DNA from: Bacteroidaceae bacterium
GTDB lineage: Bacteria > Bacteroidota > Bacteroidia > Bacteroidales > Bacteroidaceae
Assembly (NCBI GenBank): GCA_017516885.1
Contig: JAFXAR010000068.1
Location: 1-38,288 of the forward strand
Length of the DNA stretch: 38,288 nucleotides
Direction of reading: 5' to 3'
Position 1 is the stretch's first letter; each line of letters starts with the position of its first letter. Positions 24,787 through 37,087 of this stretch are shown here, piece after piece. The notes beneath the pieces are model-generated. The model worked only from the letters and a program-made list of their open reading frames with translations, made no database searches and had not been told where the DNA came from. A program made the position numbers and the translations under genes.

Positions 24787-26082
24787 TTATGTGGCTTTGT
24801 TATCTATGTTGCCTATGGGTATTGCAGTGAGCCTCTTTACGAATATGTCCTTTACGGCGTTGAAACCCTCTTTGTTTGCCTCGCTTATGGGTTTCTTGGG
24901 CTGTGACTTTATTGTCAGCGGGTTGATTGGCTTGCCGTTTTCAAATACGCGGAAGTCAAGATGCGGGCCTGTGGAGAGACCGGTTGAACCCACATAGCCA
25001 ATGACCTGTTTCTGCTTTACAAAGTCGCCCTCTTTAAGTCCTTTGGCGAACTTTGACAGATGCATGTAGCTTGTTGTGTATGTGCTGTTATGGCGTATCT
25101 TAATGTAATATCCTGCTCCGTTGGCCTGATAGGCCTTCTTTATGACTTTTCCGCTGCCTATTGCATATACCGGCGTTCCCTTGGGCGCAGCGTAGTCTAC
25201 GCCATGATGGGCGCGGTGGCGCTTGAGCACGGGGTGATAGCGGCTGTTTGAGAATTTTGACGATATGCGGTAGTAGTCAAGCGGAGCTTTGAGGAATGCT
25301 CCTTCAAGGCTGTTGCCGTCAATGTTATAATATAACTCTTCGCTATCCTGGGTGTAGGGGATTGCATAGAATGTGTTGCCCGACGAACGGAACGACGCAG
25401 CCACAATGCGGTAATTGTCAAGCGGTTCTTCCTCAACAAACTCCTGGGCATATATTACGCGGAACTCATCCTCTTTCTGTATCCCGAAAAAATCGACCGA
25501 CCACCCGAAAATATGTGACATGCTGACTGCGATAAGCGGCGACGTGCCGCGCTCCTCCATGGCGTTCCACAGCGATGTGTTTACTTGTCCGGCAATCTCC
25601 TTTTCACGCCATTCTGTCGGTTTTTCTTGTCTTGTGGCCTTGTAGCCATCGGAAATGTCGAAAATTACAAAAGATTTCTTGCTTGTCTCAAATACGAAGT
25701 GACGCTTTGTACTGTCTTTGTCGCACAGTAGGGCACATGCTTGCCCCGCTTGAATTTTCTTTACATTGAAAATGCTGTCGGGGCACTGCGTAAGAGTGTA
25801 GATTTCGCTTGAGCTGAACCCCAGCCGGTACATTGCGTTAGCGAGCGTTTCGTTTCTGCCAATAGTGTCATTGAGCACAATGAACCGCTCTATCGGCAGT
25901 CCGTATTTCATTGTCGTTGTTTCAGAATTCTCCTTTTCTGCTGCATTCTCTTTGTTGCCAGCGGCCTTGTGGGTTGCATTTTCCTTATTTGCGGCAACCT
26001 CTGCCTCTCCCCCTTGAGTGAATATCAATCCTAATATAGCGATGGCAGCTATGAGTGATATAATTAAAAAGCTTCTTTTCAT
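24787..26082 (-). CDS. Membrane-anchored M23 peptidoglycan endopeptidase
   Basis: A 431-residue protein with one N-terminal membrane anchor (about residues 4-22) and a short low-complexity linker (two NKENA units, residues 33-48). A middle region (about 55-270) resembles the LysM-like/OapA portion of MepM-type enzymes. The LytM/M23 domain (about 270-395) shows H292xxxD296 in AHHGVD, H341 in SYMHLS and GPHLDF (372-377). In the classical motif the last element is HxH; here the second histidine, normally a zinc ligand, is D376. I recall HLDF as common in Bacteroidetes members, so the enzyme may still be active. It would cut peptide cross-links in the cell wall. It is transcribed alone, divergent from the beta-galactosidase gene. 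Confidence 0.92.
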   Translation of the reverse strand: MKRSFLIISLIAAIAILGLIFTQGGEAEVAANKENATHKAAGNKENAAEKENSETTTMKYGLPIERFIVLNDTIGRNETLANAMYRLGFSSSEIYTLTQCPDSIFNVKKIQAGQACALLCDKDSTKRHFVFETSKKSFVIFDISDGYKATRQEKPTEWREKEIAGQVNTSLWNAMEERGTSPLIAVSMSHIFGWSVDFFGIQKEDEFRVIYAQEFVEEEPLDNYRIVAASFRSSGNTFYAIPYTQDSEELYYNIDGNSLEGAFLKAPLDYYRISSKFSNSRYHPVLKRHRAHHGVDYAAPKGTPVYAIGSGKVIKKAYQANGAGYYIKIRHNSTYTTSYMHLSKFAKGLKEGDFVKQKQVIGYVGSTGLSTGPHLDFRVFENGKPINPLTIKSQPKKPISEANKEGFNAVKDIFVKRLTAIPIGNIDNKAT

Positions 26083-26115
26083 CGTGCTGTTATGTGTTCT
26101 TCCTGAATTTTACTG

Positions 26116-26123
26116 CGAAGATA
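26116..26123 (-). promoter_or_regulatory. Probable -7 box of the M23 peptidase gene
   Basis: The minus strand reads TATCTTCG, one change from TAnnTTTG and identical to the box before ddh. Start of transcription would be near 26110, giving a leader of about 28 bases. No -33 TTTG is seen at proper spacing. Confidence 0.45.
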
Positions 26124-26203
26124 CTTCAAAATTGTGACTTCTGAAAAAAATATAAATTATCAAACTTATATTTTATATTTTATTAGAAGTTTATAAATTT
26201 TAA

Positions 26204-26211
26204 TATCTTTG
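26204..26211 (+). promoter_or_regulatory. Probable -7 box of the beta-galactosidase gene
   Basis: TATCTTTG matches the -7 consensus. The -33 position (about 26180-26183) reads TTAT, a weak match. The start of transcription near 26217 leaves a leader of about 100 bases, which begins with a small GCGC/GCGC hairpin (26211-26221). The upstream DNA (26135-26200) is very AT-rich with repeated TATATTTT units. Confidence 0.5.
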
Positions 26212-26315
26212 CGCTATGCGCGGACATATCCTGCAATAGCTGTAATAAATATTGAAGCAGCTTTATGTTTCCCGCTCGTTTGGTATGTTGCAGATAAAAA
26301 TCTAACTGACTATAA

Positions 26316-30581
<4,266 letters not shown>

Positions 30582-30604
30582 AAGATTTTTCTAATAGCAG
30601 GAAC

Positions 30605-30646
30605 ATGGTCAATGGACGCACCGATGAATGTGCGTCCATTGACCAT
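30605..30646 (+). terminator. 17-bp stem-loop between beta-galactosidase and SEL1 gene
   Basis: ATGGTCAATGGACGCAC (30605-30621) pairs perfectly with 30630-30646 around the 8-base loop CGATGAAT. It begins 24 bases after the beta-galactosidase stop. No T-run follows. The left arm starts with the likely ATG of the SEL1-repeat gene, so the stem covers codons 1-14 of that frame. It may end the upstream message, limit translation of the next gene, or both. Confidence 0.6.
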
Positions 30647-31570
30647 TCTTGTCTGCTCTCCGAAGGCGACAGGCATTTCTTTGGCAAAGGTTGCAGGCGT
30701 GACTTGGGAAAGGCTGTTGAATATTACAGCAGGGCGGCCGACGCAGGCAGCGATGAAGCGCAGTACAATTTGGGCTATTGCTATGAGGAGGGGCTTGGAG
30801 TGTTACGCTCTCCAGCCAAGGCTGTAAAATGGTACAGGCGCTCTGCCGGGCTGGGCAATGCAAAAGCGCAGAATAATCTTGGCAACTGTTACTACTGGGG
30901 TAGCGGAGTGGCGCAAGACTACAAAGAGGCTTTTAAATGGTATGCTCTGTCGGCCAGTCAGGATTATGGCTGGGCGCAGTATAATCTTGCAGAATGTTAT
31001 GATGAGGGGAGGGGGACTGTTAAGAATCCGGCAGAAGCGCAGAGACTGTATGCGCTTGCTGCAGCTCAGGGCATTGACGATGCGCGTGAGGCAATGTTGC
31101 CGTCGGTAAGGAGGAGAAAGAAGCGCATCGGGACACTTTTGAGGATTCTGTATGCTGCAGGAGTGCTGCTATTTATATGGTTTATGGTTGGCAACTACCA
31201 CGATGCCAAAGCCTATAATGTATATATGAAGGCGCATAAATGCTATGAGAAAAAGGATTACGCCGAGGCGCTTCGCTTATGCAACGAGGCTATAGGAATG
31301 GGAAGTGCCGATGCTATTAACCTTGTAGGACTCTGCTATGAACGCGGGTGTGGCGTTGAAAAGGACAAAAAGAAGGCGTACGAGCACTTTTGCCTTGCAA
31401 TAGAGGAGGGCAGTGCCCAAGCGCTGTGCAACAAGGCAAGATTCCTTGAAAATGGAATTTATGTTTCCAAGGATGTTGATGCCGCAACCCGCTGTTACGA
31501 GGAGGCTGCCGAATATGGCCTAAATGAAGCGAAAGCTGCTTTGGAGAGAATCCGCAAAAAGAAACGGTAA
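30605..31570 (+). CDS. SEL1-repeat protein with one central membrane segment
   Basis: I prefer the ATG at 30605 (321 residues); a GTG at 30575 overlaps the end of the beta-galactosidase gene. Four SEL1 repeats (about residues 19-165; typical pieces AQYNLGYCYEEGLGV and AQNNLGNCYYWGSGV) are followed by a basic stretch (RRRKKR), one membrane helix (about 177-196, LLRILYAAGVLLFIWFMV) and about three further repeats (210-320). SEL1 repeats form helical scaffolds for protein-protein contact. With repeats on both sides of the helix, one group would be cytoplasmic and the other periplasmic. It converges with the NUDIX gene at 18 bases with no space for a separate terminator. Confidence 0.82.
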   Translation: MVNGRTDECASIDHSCLLSEGDRHFFGKGCRRDLGKAVEYYSRAADAGSDEAQYNLGYCYEEGLGVLRSPAKAVKWYRRSAGLGNAKAQNNLGNCYYWGSGVAQDYKEAFKWYALSASQDYGWAQYNLAECYDEGRGTVKNPAEAQRLYALAAAQGIDDAREAMLPSVRRRKKRIGTLLRILYAAGVLLFIWFMVGNYHDAKAYNVYMKAHKCYEKKDYAEALRLCNEAIGMGSADAINLVGLCYERGCGVEKDKKKAYEHFCLAIEEGSAQALCNKARFLENGIYVSKDVDAATRCYEEAAEYGLNEAKAALERIRKKKR

Positions 31571-31588
31571 GACAAGCTGCCGGCCTTT

Positions 31589-32113
31589 TCAAATGCTCTT
31601 GGCACAAGCCAGCATAGGCCGTATTTTGCCGAACTCAAGTTCAAAGTTTGGGGTAAGTATCCCTTTGCCAATGGCTGAATCAATTTCGCTGAAGCTCCAG
31701 AACCGCCCGCCGTCAAGTTCGCTGCTGGGTCTTACCTCTCCATTGTAGACAGTGCAATATACATGCACCAGTTCCCTTTCGCGCTCGCTCTCAAAAAGAT
31801 ATTTCATCAGGAATAGCGGAGTGAACTCCTCAATGCCAACCTCCTCACGCGCCTCGCGCAGCAGTGCATTTTCAATTGCTTCGCCATAGTCAACATGTCC
31901 GCCCACTGCTGTGTCCCATTTGCCGGGCTGAATATCCTTCCACAGCGGCCTTTGCTGCAAGTAAAGCCTTCCGGCGCTGTCAAGCAGATGCAAATGCACT
32001 ACAGGATGCAGCAGCTTGCTGCCATTGTGGCATTCGCCGCGCGTGGCCTTTCCTATAATATCGCCCTCCTCGTCAACAATGGGCAGAATCTCGTTGCTGT
32101 TGTCTTTTTTCAT
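31589..32113 (-). CDS. NUDIX hydrolase, YfcD-like
   Basis: A 174-residue protein from the ATG at 32113. An in-frame ATG at 32137 overlaps the -7 promoter box, so it would lie upstream of the start of transcription. The Nudix box is complete at 72-94 (G72, E78, R86-E87, E90-E91, G93), binding a divalent metal to hydrolyse nucleoside-diphosphate-linked substrates. The start EILPIVDEEGDIIGKATRGE is characteristic of the YfcD/isopentenyl-diphosphate-isomerase-like branch, whose substrates are poorly known. It is transcribed alone. Confidence 0.88.
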   Translation of the reverse strand: MKKDNSNEILPIVDEEGDIIGKATRGECHNGSKLLHPVVHLHLLDSAGRLYLQQRPLWKDIQPGKWDTAVGGHVDYGEAIENALLREAREEVGIEEFTPLFLMKYLFESERERELVHVYCTVYNGEVRPSSELDGGRFWSFSEIDSAIGKGILTPNFELEFGKIRPMLACAKSI

Positions 32114-32134
32114 GGAATGGTTCTCTGTTGTTTG

Positions 32135-32142
32135 CAAAGTTA
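32135..32142 (-). promoter_or_regulatory. -7 box of the NUDIX gene
   Basis: The minus strand reads TAACTTTG, a perfect TAnnTTTG. The start of transcription near 32129 leaves 16 bases before the ATG at 32113. This box decides between the two possible starts of the gene. A -33 TTTG is not seen at the usual distance. Confidence 0.6.
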
Positions 32143-32286
32143 CTCTTTTTGAACAAGAATGTGTATTCGCAAGTGGGAATTTAAAAGCTTTTTTAGTTTA
32201 TATTGCCAGCCGCCAAGTTTTTAGATAACGCCCAATGAATGTTGTATATGCTGCATTGACGTCAGCTCCTTGTCCTTTGGCAAAAT

Positions 32287-32334
32287 AAAGATAGAGAGCG
32301 AGATTGCCATCAGGCAATCTCGCTCTCTATCTTT
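32287..32334. terminator. 22-bp perfect stem with 4-base loop at the HIT gene end
   Basis: Arm 32287-32308 (begins AAAGATAGAGAGCGAG) is the exact reverse complement of 32313-32334, around loop ATCA. The stop codon of the HIT gene lies in the loop and its last seven codons form one arm, so the other arm is an inverted copy of the gene's own 3' end. The minus-strand transcript ends in CUUU-like sequence, a plausible terminator. Confidence 0.8.
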
Positions 32335-32705
32335 GCGGCTATTTCAGCAAACTCTTCGGGGGCAAGCTTAAGCTTGGGGTTTGTGAAGAGCATGTCCCTT
32401 TCGCTCTGCATGGGCACTAAGTGAATGTGCGCGTGCGGCACTTCAAGCCCCAGCACTGCCTGACCCACCTTTATGCAGGGGAAGGCGCGCTTTATGCCTT
32501 CGGCGACTTTCTTGGCGAAAATCTGCATAGCGCTAATTTCTTCGTCGGTAAGGTCAAAGAAATAGTCAACCTCGCGTTTGGGGATTACAAGTGTGTGTCC
32601 CTTTGCAAGGGGGTTGATGTCAAGGAATGCATAAAACTGCTCGTTCTCTGCCACCTTGTAGCTTGGGATTTCTCCTGCAACTATTTTGCTGAATATTGTT
32701 GCCAT
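32310..32705 (-). CDS. HIT family nucleotide-binding hydrolase
   Basis: A 131-residue histidine-triad protein with the motif H91-A-H93-I-H95-L-V and a start typical of the Hint/HinT branch (TIFSKIVAGEIPSYKV), followed by FLDINPLAKGHTLVIPK. Such proteins cleave nucleoside phosphoramidates or adenylated compounds through the middle histidine. It follows greA by 12 bases and is surely cotranscribed with it; this pairing is common in Bacteroidetes. The message ends at the strong stem-loop that includes its own stop codon. Confidence 0.94.
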   Translation of the reverse strand: MATIFSKIVAGEIPSYKVAENEQFYAFLDINPLAKGHTLVIPKREVDYFFDLTDEEISAMQIFAKKVAEGIKRAFPCIKVGQAVLGLEVPHAHIHLVPMQSERDMLFTNPKLKLAPEEFAEIAAKIESEIA

Positions 32706-32717
32706 GGTGCTCTTTTT

Positions 32718-33179
32718 TTAGAATGAGATGCTTGTGATTTCAAGGTAAAGCTTGCCCTGGGGCACTGTAATCTCTGCAATATCGCCAACCTTTTTACCCA
32801 AAAGACCCTTTGCAATAGGGGTGTTGATTGAGATTTTTGCCTCGCGAAGGTTTGCCTCGCTCTCAGGTACAATGGAATATTGCATTGTTGCACCGGTCTT
32901 TGTGTTCTTGAGGCCAACTTTTGTTAGAACCTGAACTGTGTCGGTGTTCAGCTTTGATGTGTCAATGATTTTTGCATCGGCGATAACCATCTTGAGCTCG
33001 CTGATTCTCATTTCCAGCAATCCCTGTGCCTCTTTTGCTGCATCGTATTCTGCATTCTCAGACAAGTCGCCCTTGTCTCTTGCTTCGGCAATCTGGCGCA
33101 CAATTTCGGGGCGCTTTGCCTCCAGTTCCTTAAGGTCGGCCAGCAATTTCTTGTAGCCGTCTTCTGACATATAGCTCAT
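32718..33179 (-). CDS. greA: Transcription elongation factor GreA
   Basis: A 153-residue protein, standard length. The N-terminal coiled coil carries the tip sequence [11 protein letters not shown] (35-45) with D38 and E41, the acidic residues that reach the RNA polymerase active site to trigger RNA cleavage in backtracked complexes. The C-terminal domain (about 80-153; [17 protein letters not shown]) is the FKBP-like fold that docks on the polymerase. It heads a greA-HIT operon. A full promoter lies 80 bases upstream, and the leader contains a hairpin with a U-rich tail. Confidence 0.96.
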   Translation of the reverse strand: MSYMSEDGYKKLLADLKELEAKRPEIVRQIAEARDKGDLSENAEYDAAKEAQGLLEMRISELKMVIADAKIIDTSKLNTDTVQVLTKVGLKNTKTGATMQYSIVPESEANLREAKISINTPIAKGLLGKKVGDIAEITVPQGKLYLEITSISF

Positions 33180-33211
33180 TTTCGTGTAATTTTATAAAAC
33201 AGTAAAACAAA

Positions 33212-33237
33212 GGATTCCAACACGAGTGCTGGAACCC
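33212..33237 (-). promoter_or_regulatory. Hairpin with U-rich tail in the greA leader
   Basis: On the minus strand GGGTTCCAGCAC-TCGTG-TTGGAATCC folds into an imperfect stem: TTCCA with TGGAA, one mismatch, then CA/TG closing a CGAG-type loop. TTTGTTTTACTGTTTTAT follows. It lies between the predicted start of transcription (about 33254) and the ATG (33179), so it may act as an attenuator, or be the 3' end of a leader RNA. A three-codon frame (ATG AGA TAA, 33248-33240) precedes it. It could instead be a terminator for the gene upstream. Confidence 0.5.
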
Positions 33238-33259
33238 AATTATCTCATTTTTTCTTTGG

Positions 33260-33291
33260 CAAAGGTAACCCCTTTTTAAGTAAAAAGCAAA
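33260..33291 (-). promoter_or_regulatory. Promoter of greA
   Basis: The minus strand has TTTG (33291-33288), a 20-base spacer and TACCTTTG (33267-33260), a full match to the Bacteroides promoter. The start of transcription falls near 33254, giving a leader of about 75 bases. Confidence 0.75.
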
Positions 33292-33341
33292 TTTAAGGGG
33301 TGATTTTTTGTCTATTTAAACCTTTAATAACTCTTTTTGTG

Positions 33342-34526
33342 TTATTGTGCTTTTTCGTTTAGCAGTTTCTCTATTTCCTTGTGCATGTCCTCTATCTGAA
33401 CGTCGCGCATTACTACTTCGCTGTTTCTGTTGATGAGGAAGAATGTGGGCACTGAAGATACGTTGTAGAGTGTTAGGTATTCTGCTCCCTTTTTGCCGGC
33501 ATGCACGCAAATCCATGGATACTCTTTTGCTATCTGCTTCCAATAGTGGGAGTGGCTGTCAAATGAAATCTGGTAAATCTCGAATCCTTTCTCCCTGTAC
33601 TTGTCGTAGAGTGCCTTTAGCTCTCTGTTGCGGGCGCCGGAGTTTTCGTGGTTGTAAATTGTGAAGTCAAGCAGCACCACCTTGCCGCTTAATGACGAAA
33701 GGCTTATTTCCTTCTCTTCCCTGTTAGGAAGGGTTATTTCAAACATTCCGCTTGTCTTTACTTCGGCAGTTATTGAATCAATCTCCTCTTCGGTTACAGT
33801 GCGGTGTGCCATTACGCCCTTCTTTGCTGTTTCTACAAGGTGTCTTGTCCTCTCCTGCTTGGGGTAGAGGTTCTCCAATGCAGTAGCCACTGCTGCGTAG
33901 TAGCGGCTGTCGGCTTTATTGCTGTAGGGGTTGAAAAGCGGGGTGGAGTTGATTTGCAGCATAAGGGTGTAGTATGTGCTTGCCTTGTTTGGCGAAGGTG
34001 CGATGTACTCTTTTACGAACTCCTCCTTGTATACGGCAATGAGCGAGTCAATTCTGTCAAGTGTCTTCTTTCTCTCGGGAGTGGTATTTTCTACCATTCT
34101 GGCTATCTCCTTCTCAAGTTCCGCCATCTTGCCGTTTATCTTCTGTATTTTCTTGCTCTCCTCGCTGCCTGTAATGGTGCAGGCTTCTCCCAGCTTCTTT
34201 GCATCGGCGTTTACGGTGATGGTCTCCTCGCCTTCAGCGACAATGATTATTGAGCCTTCATTGCGTATTCCAATGTGGTAGAACTCAAAACTTTCCAATT
34301 TTGGCCTGTGGAACTCAAACTCTCCGCTTTCGTCAAGCTTTACTGAGTCGAGCAGGGTCATTCCCTTTATTCCGGAGTGTGCAAGGTAGAGCATTTTGCC
34401 GCCGGCATTTTTTACCTCGCCCTTGATGGTTATTCCCGGTTCGCTGTCGCTGCATGAGGCTATGGCAAGTAGCAGCACTGCTGCTGTTGCTGTAAAAAAC
34501 AGCCTCTTAAAACTCTGTATTTTCAT
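33342..34526 (-). CDS. DUF4369/TlpA-like lipoprotein without the CXXC redox motif
   Basis: A 394-residue lipoprotein: signal peptide with lipobox ending A-I-A-S-C25, so probably anchored in a membrane by lipid. Residues about 30-115 fit the DUF4369 beta domain (ITIKGEVKNAGGKMLYL), 120-250 are helical, and 260-390 are a thioredoxin-like domain with the cis-proline (SSVP360TFFLINR) and a D-F-T-I-Y-N start. At the place where TlpA-type proteins have W-C-x-x-C (about 287-300) the sequence is DFTIYNHENSGARN, with no cysteine. It therefore cannot be a thiol oxidoreductase and may be a binding or scaffold protein. A -7 box lies 36 bases upstream of the ATG. Confidence 0.85.
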   Translation of the reverse strand: MKIQSFKRLFFTATAAVLLLAIASCSDSEPGITIKGEVKNAGGKMLYLAHSGIKGMTLLDSVKLDESGEFEFHRPKLESFEFYHIGIRNEGSIIIVAEGEETITVNADAKKLGEACTITGSEESKKIQKINGKMAELEKEIARMVENTTPERKKTLDRIDSLIAVYKEEFVKEYIAPSPNKASTYYTLMLQINSTPLFNPYSNKADSRYYAAVATALENLYPKQERTRHLVETAKKGVMAHRTVTEEEIDSITAEVKTSGMFEITLPNREEKEISLSSLSGKVVLLDFTIYNHENSGARNRELKALYDKYREKGFEIYQISFDSHSHYWKQIAKEYPWICVHAGKKGAEYLTLYNVSSVPTFFLINRNSEVVMRDVQIEDMHKEIEKLLNEKAQ

Positions 34527-34561
34527 AGTGCGTAAATAACTTTATCAATAGAATAGCACTG

Positions 34562-34569
34562 CAAAGATA
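34562..34569 (-). promoter_or_regulatory. -7 box of the thioredoxin-fold lipoprotein gene
   Basis: The minus strand reads TATCTTTG (perfect TAnnTTTG). The start of transcription near 34556 gives a 30-base leader. TTTG occurs upstream only at a spacing of 12 bases, too short for a normal -33 element. Confidence 0.55.
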
Positions 34570-34650
34570 CAGCAAATGAGCCAAACATAAATGAAAAATT
34601 CCATGTTTCCTTATGAATACTGTATAATTTGGCATTTTTTTTGCGCGTAA

Positions 34651-34683
34651 TTTGATTAAAATGTGGAATTTTGTATATCTTTG
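34651..34683 (+). promoter_or_regulatory. Promoter of pnp
   Basis: TTTG (34651-34654), a 21-base spacer and TATCTTTG (34676-34683) match the Bacteroides consensus. Transcription should start near 34689, about 34 bases before the ATG; the leader is AT-rich, with no hairpin. Confidence 0.75.
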
Positions 34684-34722
34684 CGAGAATTAGATAATAT
34701 TTTTTTAAAAATAAGATAAAAG

Positions 34723-36900
34723 ATGAATGTTGTTACAAAAAATGTGGCTCTGCCCGATGGCCGCGTGATTACAATTGAAACAGGCAAGCTGGCCAAGCAG
34801 GCCGACGGTTCTGTGATGTTGCGCCTGGGCAATACGATGTTGCTTGCCACAGTCTGCGCAGCGAAGGATGCTGTGCCGGGCACAGATTTTATGCCTTTAC
34901 AGGTAGAGTACAAAGAGAAATATGCCTCTTTCGGCCGTTTCCCCGGTGGTTTCACAAAGCGTGAGGGAAAGGCGTCGGATTATGAAATTCTGACTTGCCG
35001 TCTGGTTGACCGTGCTCTGCGTCCGCTGTTCCCCGATAATTATCATGCTGAGGTTTATGTTAACATCGTGCTCTTCTCGGCCGATGGCGTTGACATGCCC
35101 GATGCCCTTGCAGGTCTTGCTGCTTCTGCAGCTCTTGCAGTTTCAGATATTCCGTTCGGAGGCCCTATCTCTGAGGTTCGTGTTGCACGCATTGGCGGCG
35201 AGTTTGTAGTTAATCCTACATTCGCGCAGCTTGAGGAGGCTGACATGGACATCATGGTTGCCGCTACATACGACAACATCATGATGGTAGAGGGCGAAAT
35301 GAAGGAGGTTTCAGAAAGCGACCTTCTTGAGGCAATGAAGGTGGCTCACGAGGCTATCAAGGTTCATTGCAAGGCCCAGATGGAGCTTATGGAAGAGGTT
35401 GGCTCAACCGTTAAGCGCGAATATTGCCACGAGGTTAACGATGAGGAGCTCCGCGCGCAGGTTCACGAGGCATGCTATGCAAAGGCATACGCAGTTGCAG
35501 CAAGCGGCAACAACGACAAGCATGGCCGTGCCGCTGCCTTTGACGAAATAAAGGAGGAGTTCAAGGCTCAGTTCACTGAAGAGGAACTTGAGGAGAAGGG
35601 CGCTCTCATTGACCGCTACTACCACGATGTTGAAAAGGAGGCTATGCGCCGTTGCATCCTCGACGAGGGCAAGCGTCTTGACGGCCGCAAGACAACTGAA
35701 ATACGTCCTATCTGGTGCGAGACAGGCTATCTGCCCGGTCCTCACGGCTCAGCTGTCTTTACGCGTGGCGAGACACAGTCACTCACAACCGTTACTCTTG
35801 GTACAAAGCGTGACGAGAAGATTATTGACGATGTAATGAACCAGGGAACAGAGCGCTTCCTGCTTCACTATAACTTCCCTCCATTCTCAACCGGCGAAGC
35901 TCGTGCGCAGCGCGGTGTAGGCCGTCGTGAGATTGGTCACGGTAACCTCGCTTGCCGTGCTCTTAAGAACATGATTCCAGCCGATTATCCTTACTGCGTT
36001 CGCGTGGTTTCAGATATTCTTGAATCAAACGGCTCTTCATCAATGGCTACTGTTTGCGCAGGTACGCTTGCGCTCATGGATGCCGGTGTAAAGATAAAGA
36101 AACCGGTTTCAGGTATCGCAATGGGCCTCATCAAGAATGCAGGCGAGGAGAAGTATGCTGTCCTCAGCGATATTTTGGGCGATGAGGACCACTTGGGCGA
36201 TATGGACTTCAAGGTAACAGGTACTGTTGACGGTATTACTGCAACACAGATGGATATTAAGGTAGACGGTCTCTCATACGAGATTCTTGAGAAAGCTCTT
36301 AACCAGGCACGCGAGGGCCGCATGCACATTCTTGGCAAAATTACCGAGTGCATTGCTGAACCCCGTGCAGAACTCAAGCCTCATGCTCCACGCATTGAAA
36401 CAATGCGCATTCCTAAGGAGTTCATCGGTGCAGTCATCGGCCCAGGCGGAAAGATTATCCAGGGCATGCAGGAGGAGACCGGTGCTACAATCTCTATTGA
36501 AGAGGTTGAAGGCGAGGGCATAATTGAGATTGCTGCAAACAACGCAAACTCAATTAACGAGGCAATTGCCAAGATTCGTGCAATTGTGGCAATTCCTGAG
36601 GCCGGAGAGGTTTACGAAGGTACAGTGCGCAGCGTGATGCCTTACGGCGCATTCGTAGAGTTTATGCCCGGCAAGGATGGCTTGCTGCATATCTCTGAGA
36701 TTGACTGGAAGCGCTTTGAGACAATGGAGGAGACCGGTATCAACGAGGGCGACAAGATTCAGGTGAAGCTTGTTGAGATTGACCCGAAGACCGGCAAGTT
36801 CAAGCTCTCACGCAAGGTTCTCCTTGAGAAGCCCGAAGGCTATGAGGAGCGCGAGCGCCGTCCGCGCCGCGAACCGCGCCGCCCAAGAGGCAACGAGTAA
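34723..36900 (+). CDS. pnp: Polyribonucleotide nucleotidyltransferase (PNPase)
   Basis: A 725-residue protein with all PNPase parts: first RNase PH domain (about 8-140; [26 protein letters not shown]), a helical linker, second RNase PH domain (about 310-545; [46 protein letters not shown]), KH domain with GPGGK (about 565-620) and S1 domain (about 630-700; [25 protein letters not shown]). It degrades RNA 3' to 5' using phosphate. The C-terminus is a short Arg-rich tail ([12 protein letters not shown]), which could help RNA binding. It has its own promoter and is followed by a terminator. Unlike E. coli, rpsO is not just upstream. Confidence 0.97.
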   Translation: MNVVTKNVALPDGRVITIETGKLAKQADGSVMLRLGNTMLLATVCAAKDAVPGTDFMPLQVEYKEKYASFGRFPGGFTKREGKASDYEILTCRLVDRALRPLFPDNYHAEVYVNIVLFSADGVDMPDALAGLAASAALAVSDIPFGGPISEVRVARIGGEFVVNPTFAQLEEADMDIMVAATYDNIMMVEGEMKEVSESDLLEAMKVAHEAIKVHCKAQMELMEEVGSTVKREYCHEVNDEELRAQVHEACYAKAYAVAASGNNDKHGRAAAFDEIKEEFKAQFTEEELEEKGALIDRYYHDVEKEAMRRCILDEGKRLDGRKTTEIRPIWCETGYLPGPHGSAVFTRGETQSLTTVTLGTKRDEKIIDDVMNQGTERFLLHYNFPPFSTGEARAQRGVGRREIGHGNLACRALKNMIPADYPYCVRVVSDILESNGSSSMATVCAGTLALMDAGVKIKKPVSGIAMGLIKNAGEEKYAVLSDILGDEDHLGDMDFKVTGTVDGITATQMDIKVDGLSYEILEKALNQAREGRMHILGKITECIAEPRAELKPHAPRIETMRIPKEFIGAVIGPGGKIIQGMQEETGATISIEEVEGEGIIEIAANNANSINEAIAKIRAIVAIPEAGEVYEGTVRSVMPYGAFVEFMPGKDGLLHISEIDWKRFETMEETGINEGDKIQVKLVEIDPKTGKFKLSRKVLLEKPEGYEERERRPRREPRRPRGNE

Positions 36901-36941
36901 GAAACCTCAGTGCCATGCATAATGGCAATTATGAAAATATT

Positions 36942-36989
36942 ATGATGGTGAGTTAGAATGTAAATTCAGGCCCGCCATCATTTTTTTTT
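36942..36989 (+). terminator. Rho-independent-type terminator after pnp
   Basis: ATGATGG (36942-36948) pairs with CCATCAT (36975-36981), followed directly by a run of T to 36989. The loop is long (26 bases). A second small hairpin (TGCCAT/ATGGCA, around 36911-36926) precedes it. Confidence 0.6.
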
Positions 36990-37044
36990 GTTCTCTTGGT
37001 TGAAAAAAACTCCATGCGCGTGCGCGTGCGAATACATTTTTGTA

Positions 37045-37052
37045 TATCTTCG
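37045..37052 (+). promoter_or_regulatory. Probable -7 box of ddh
   Basis: TATCTTCG differs from TAnnTTTG at one base and equals the box upstream of the M23 peptidase gene. Transcription would start near 37058, 30 bases before the ATG. Instead of a -33 TTTG, the upstream DNA has an 18-base alternating purine-pyrimidine tract (37013-37030). Confidence 0.45.
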
Positions 37053-37087
37053 CACTGTTTTTCAGAAGTTTCTAATACAGTAATAAT

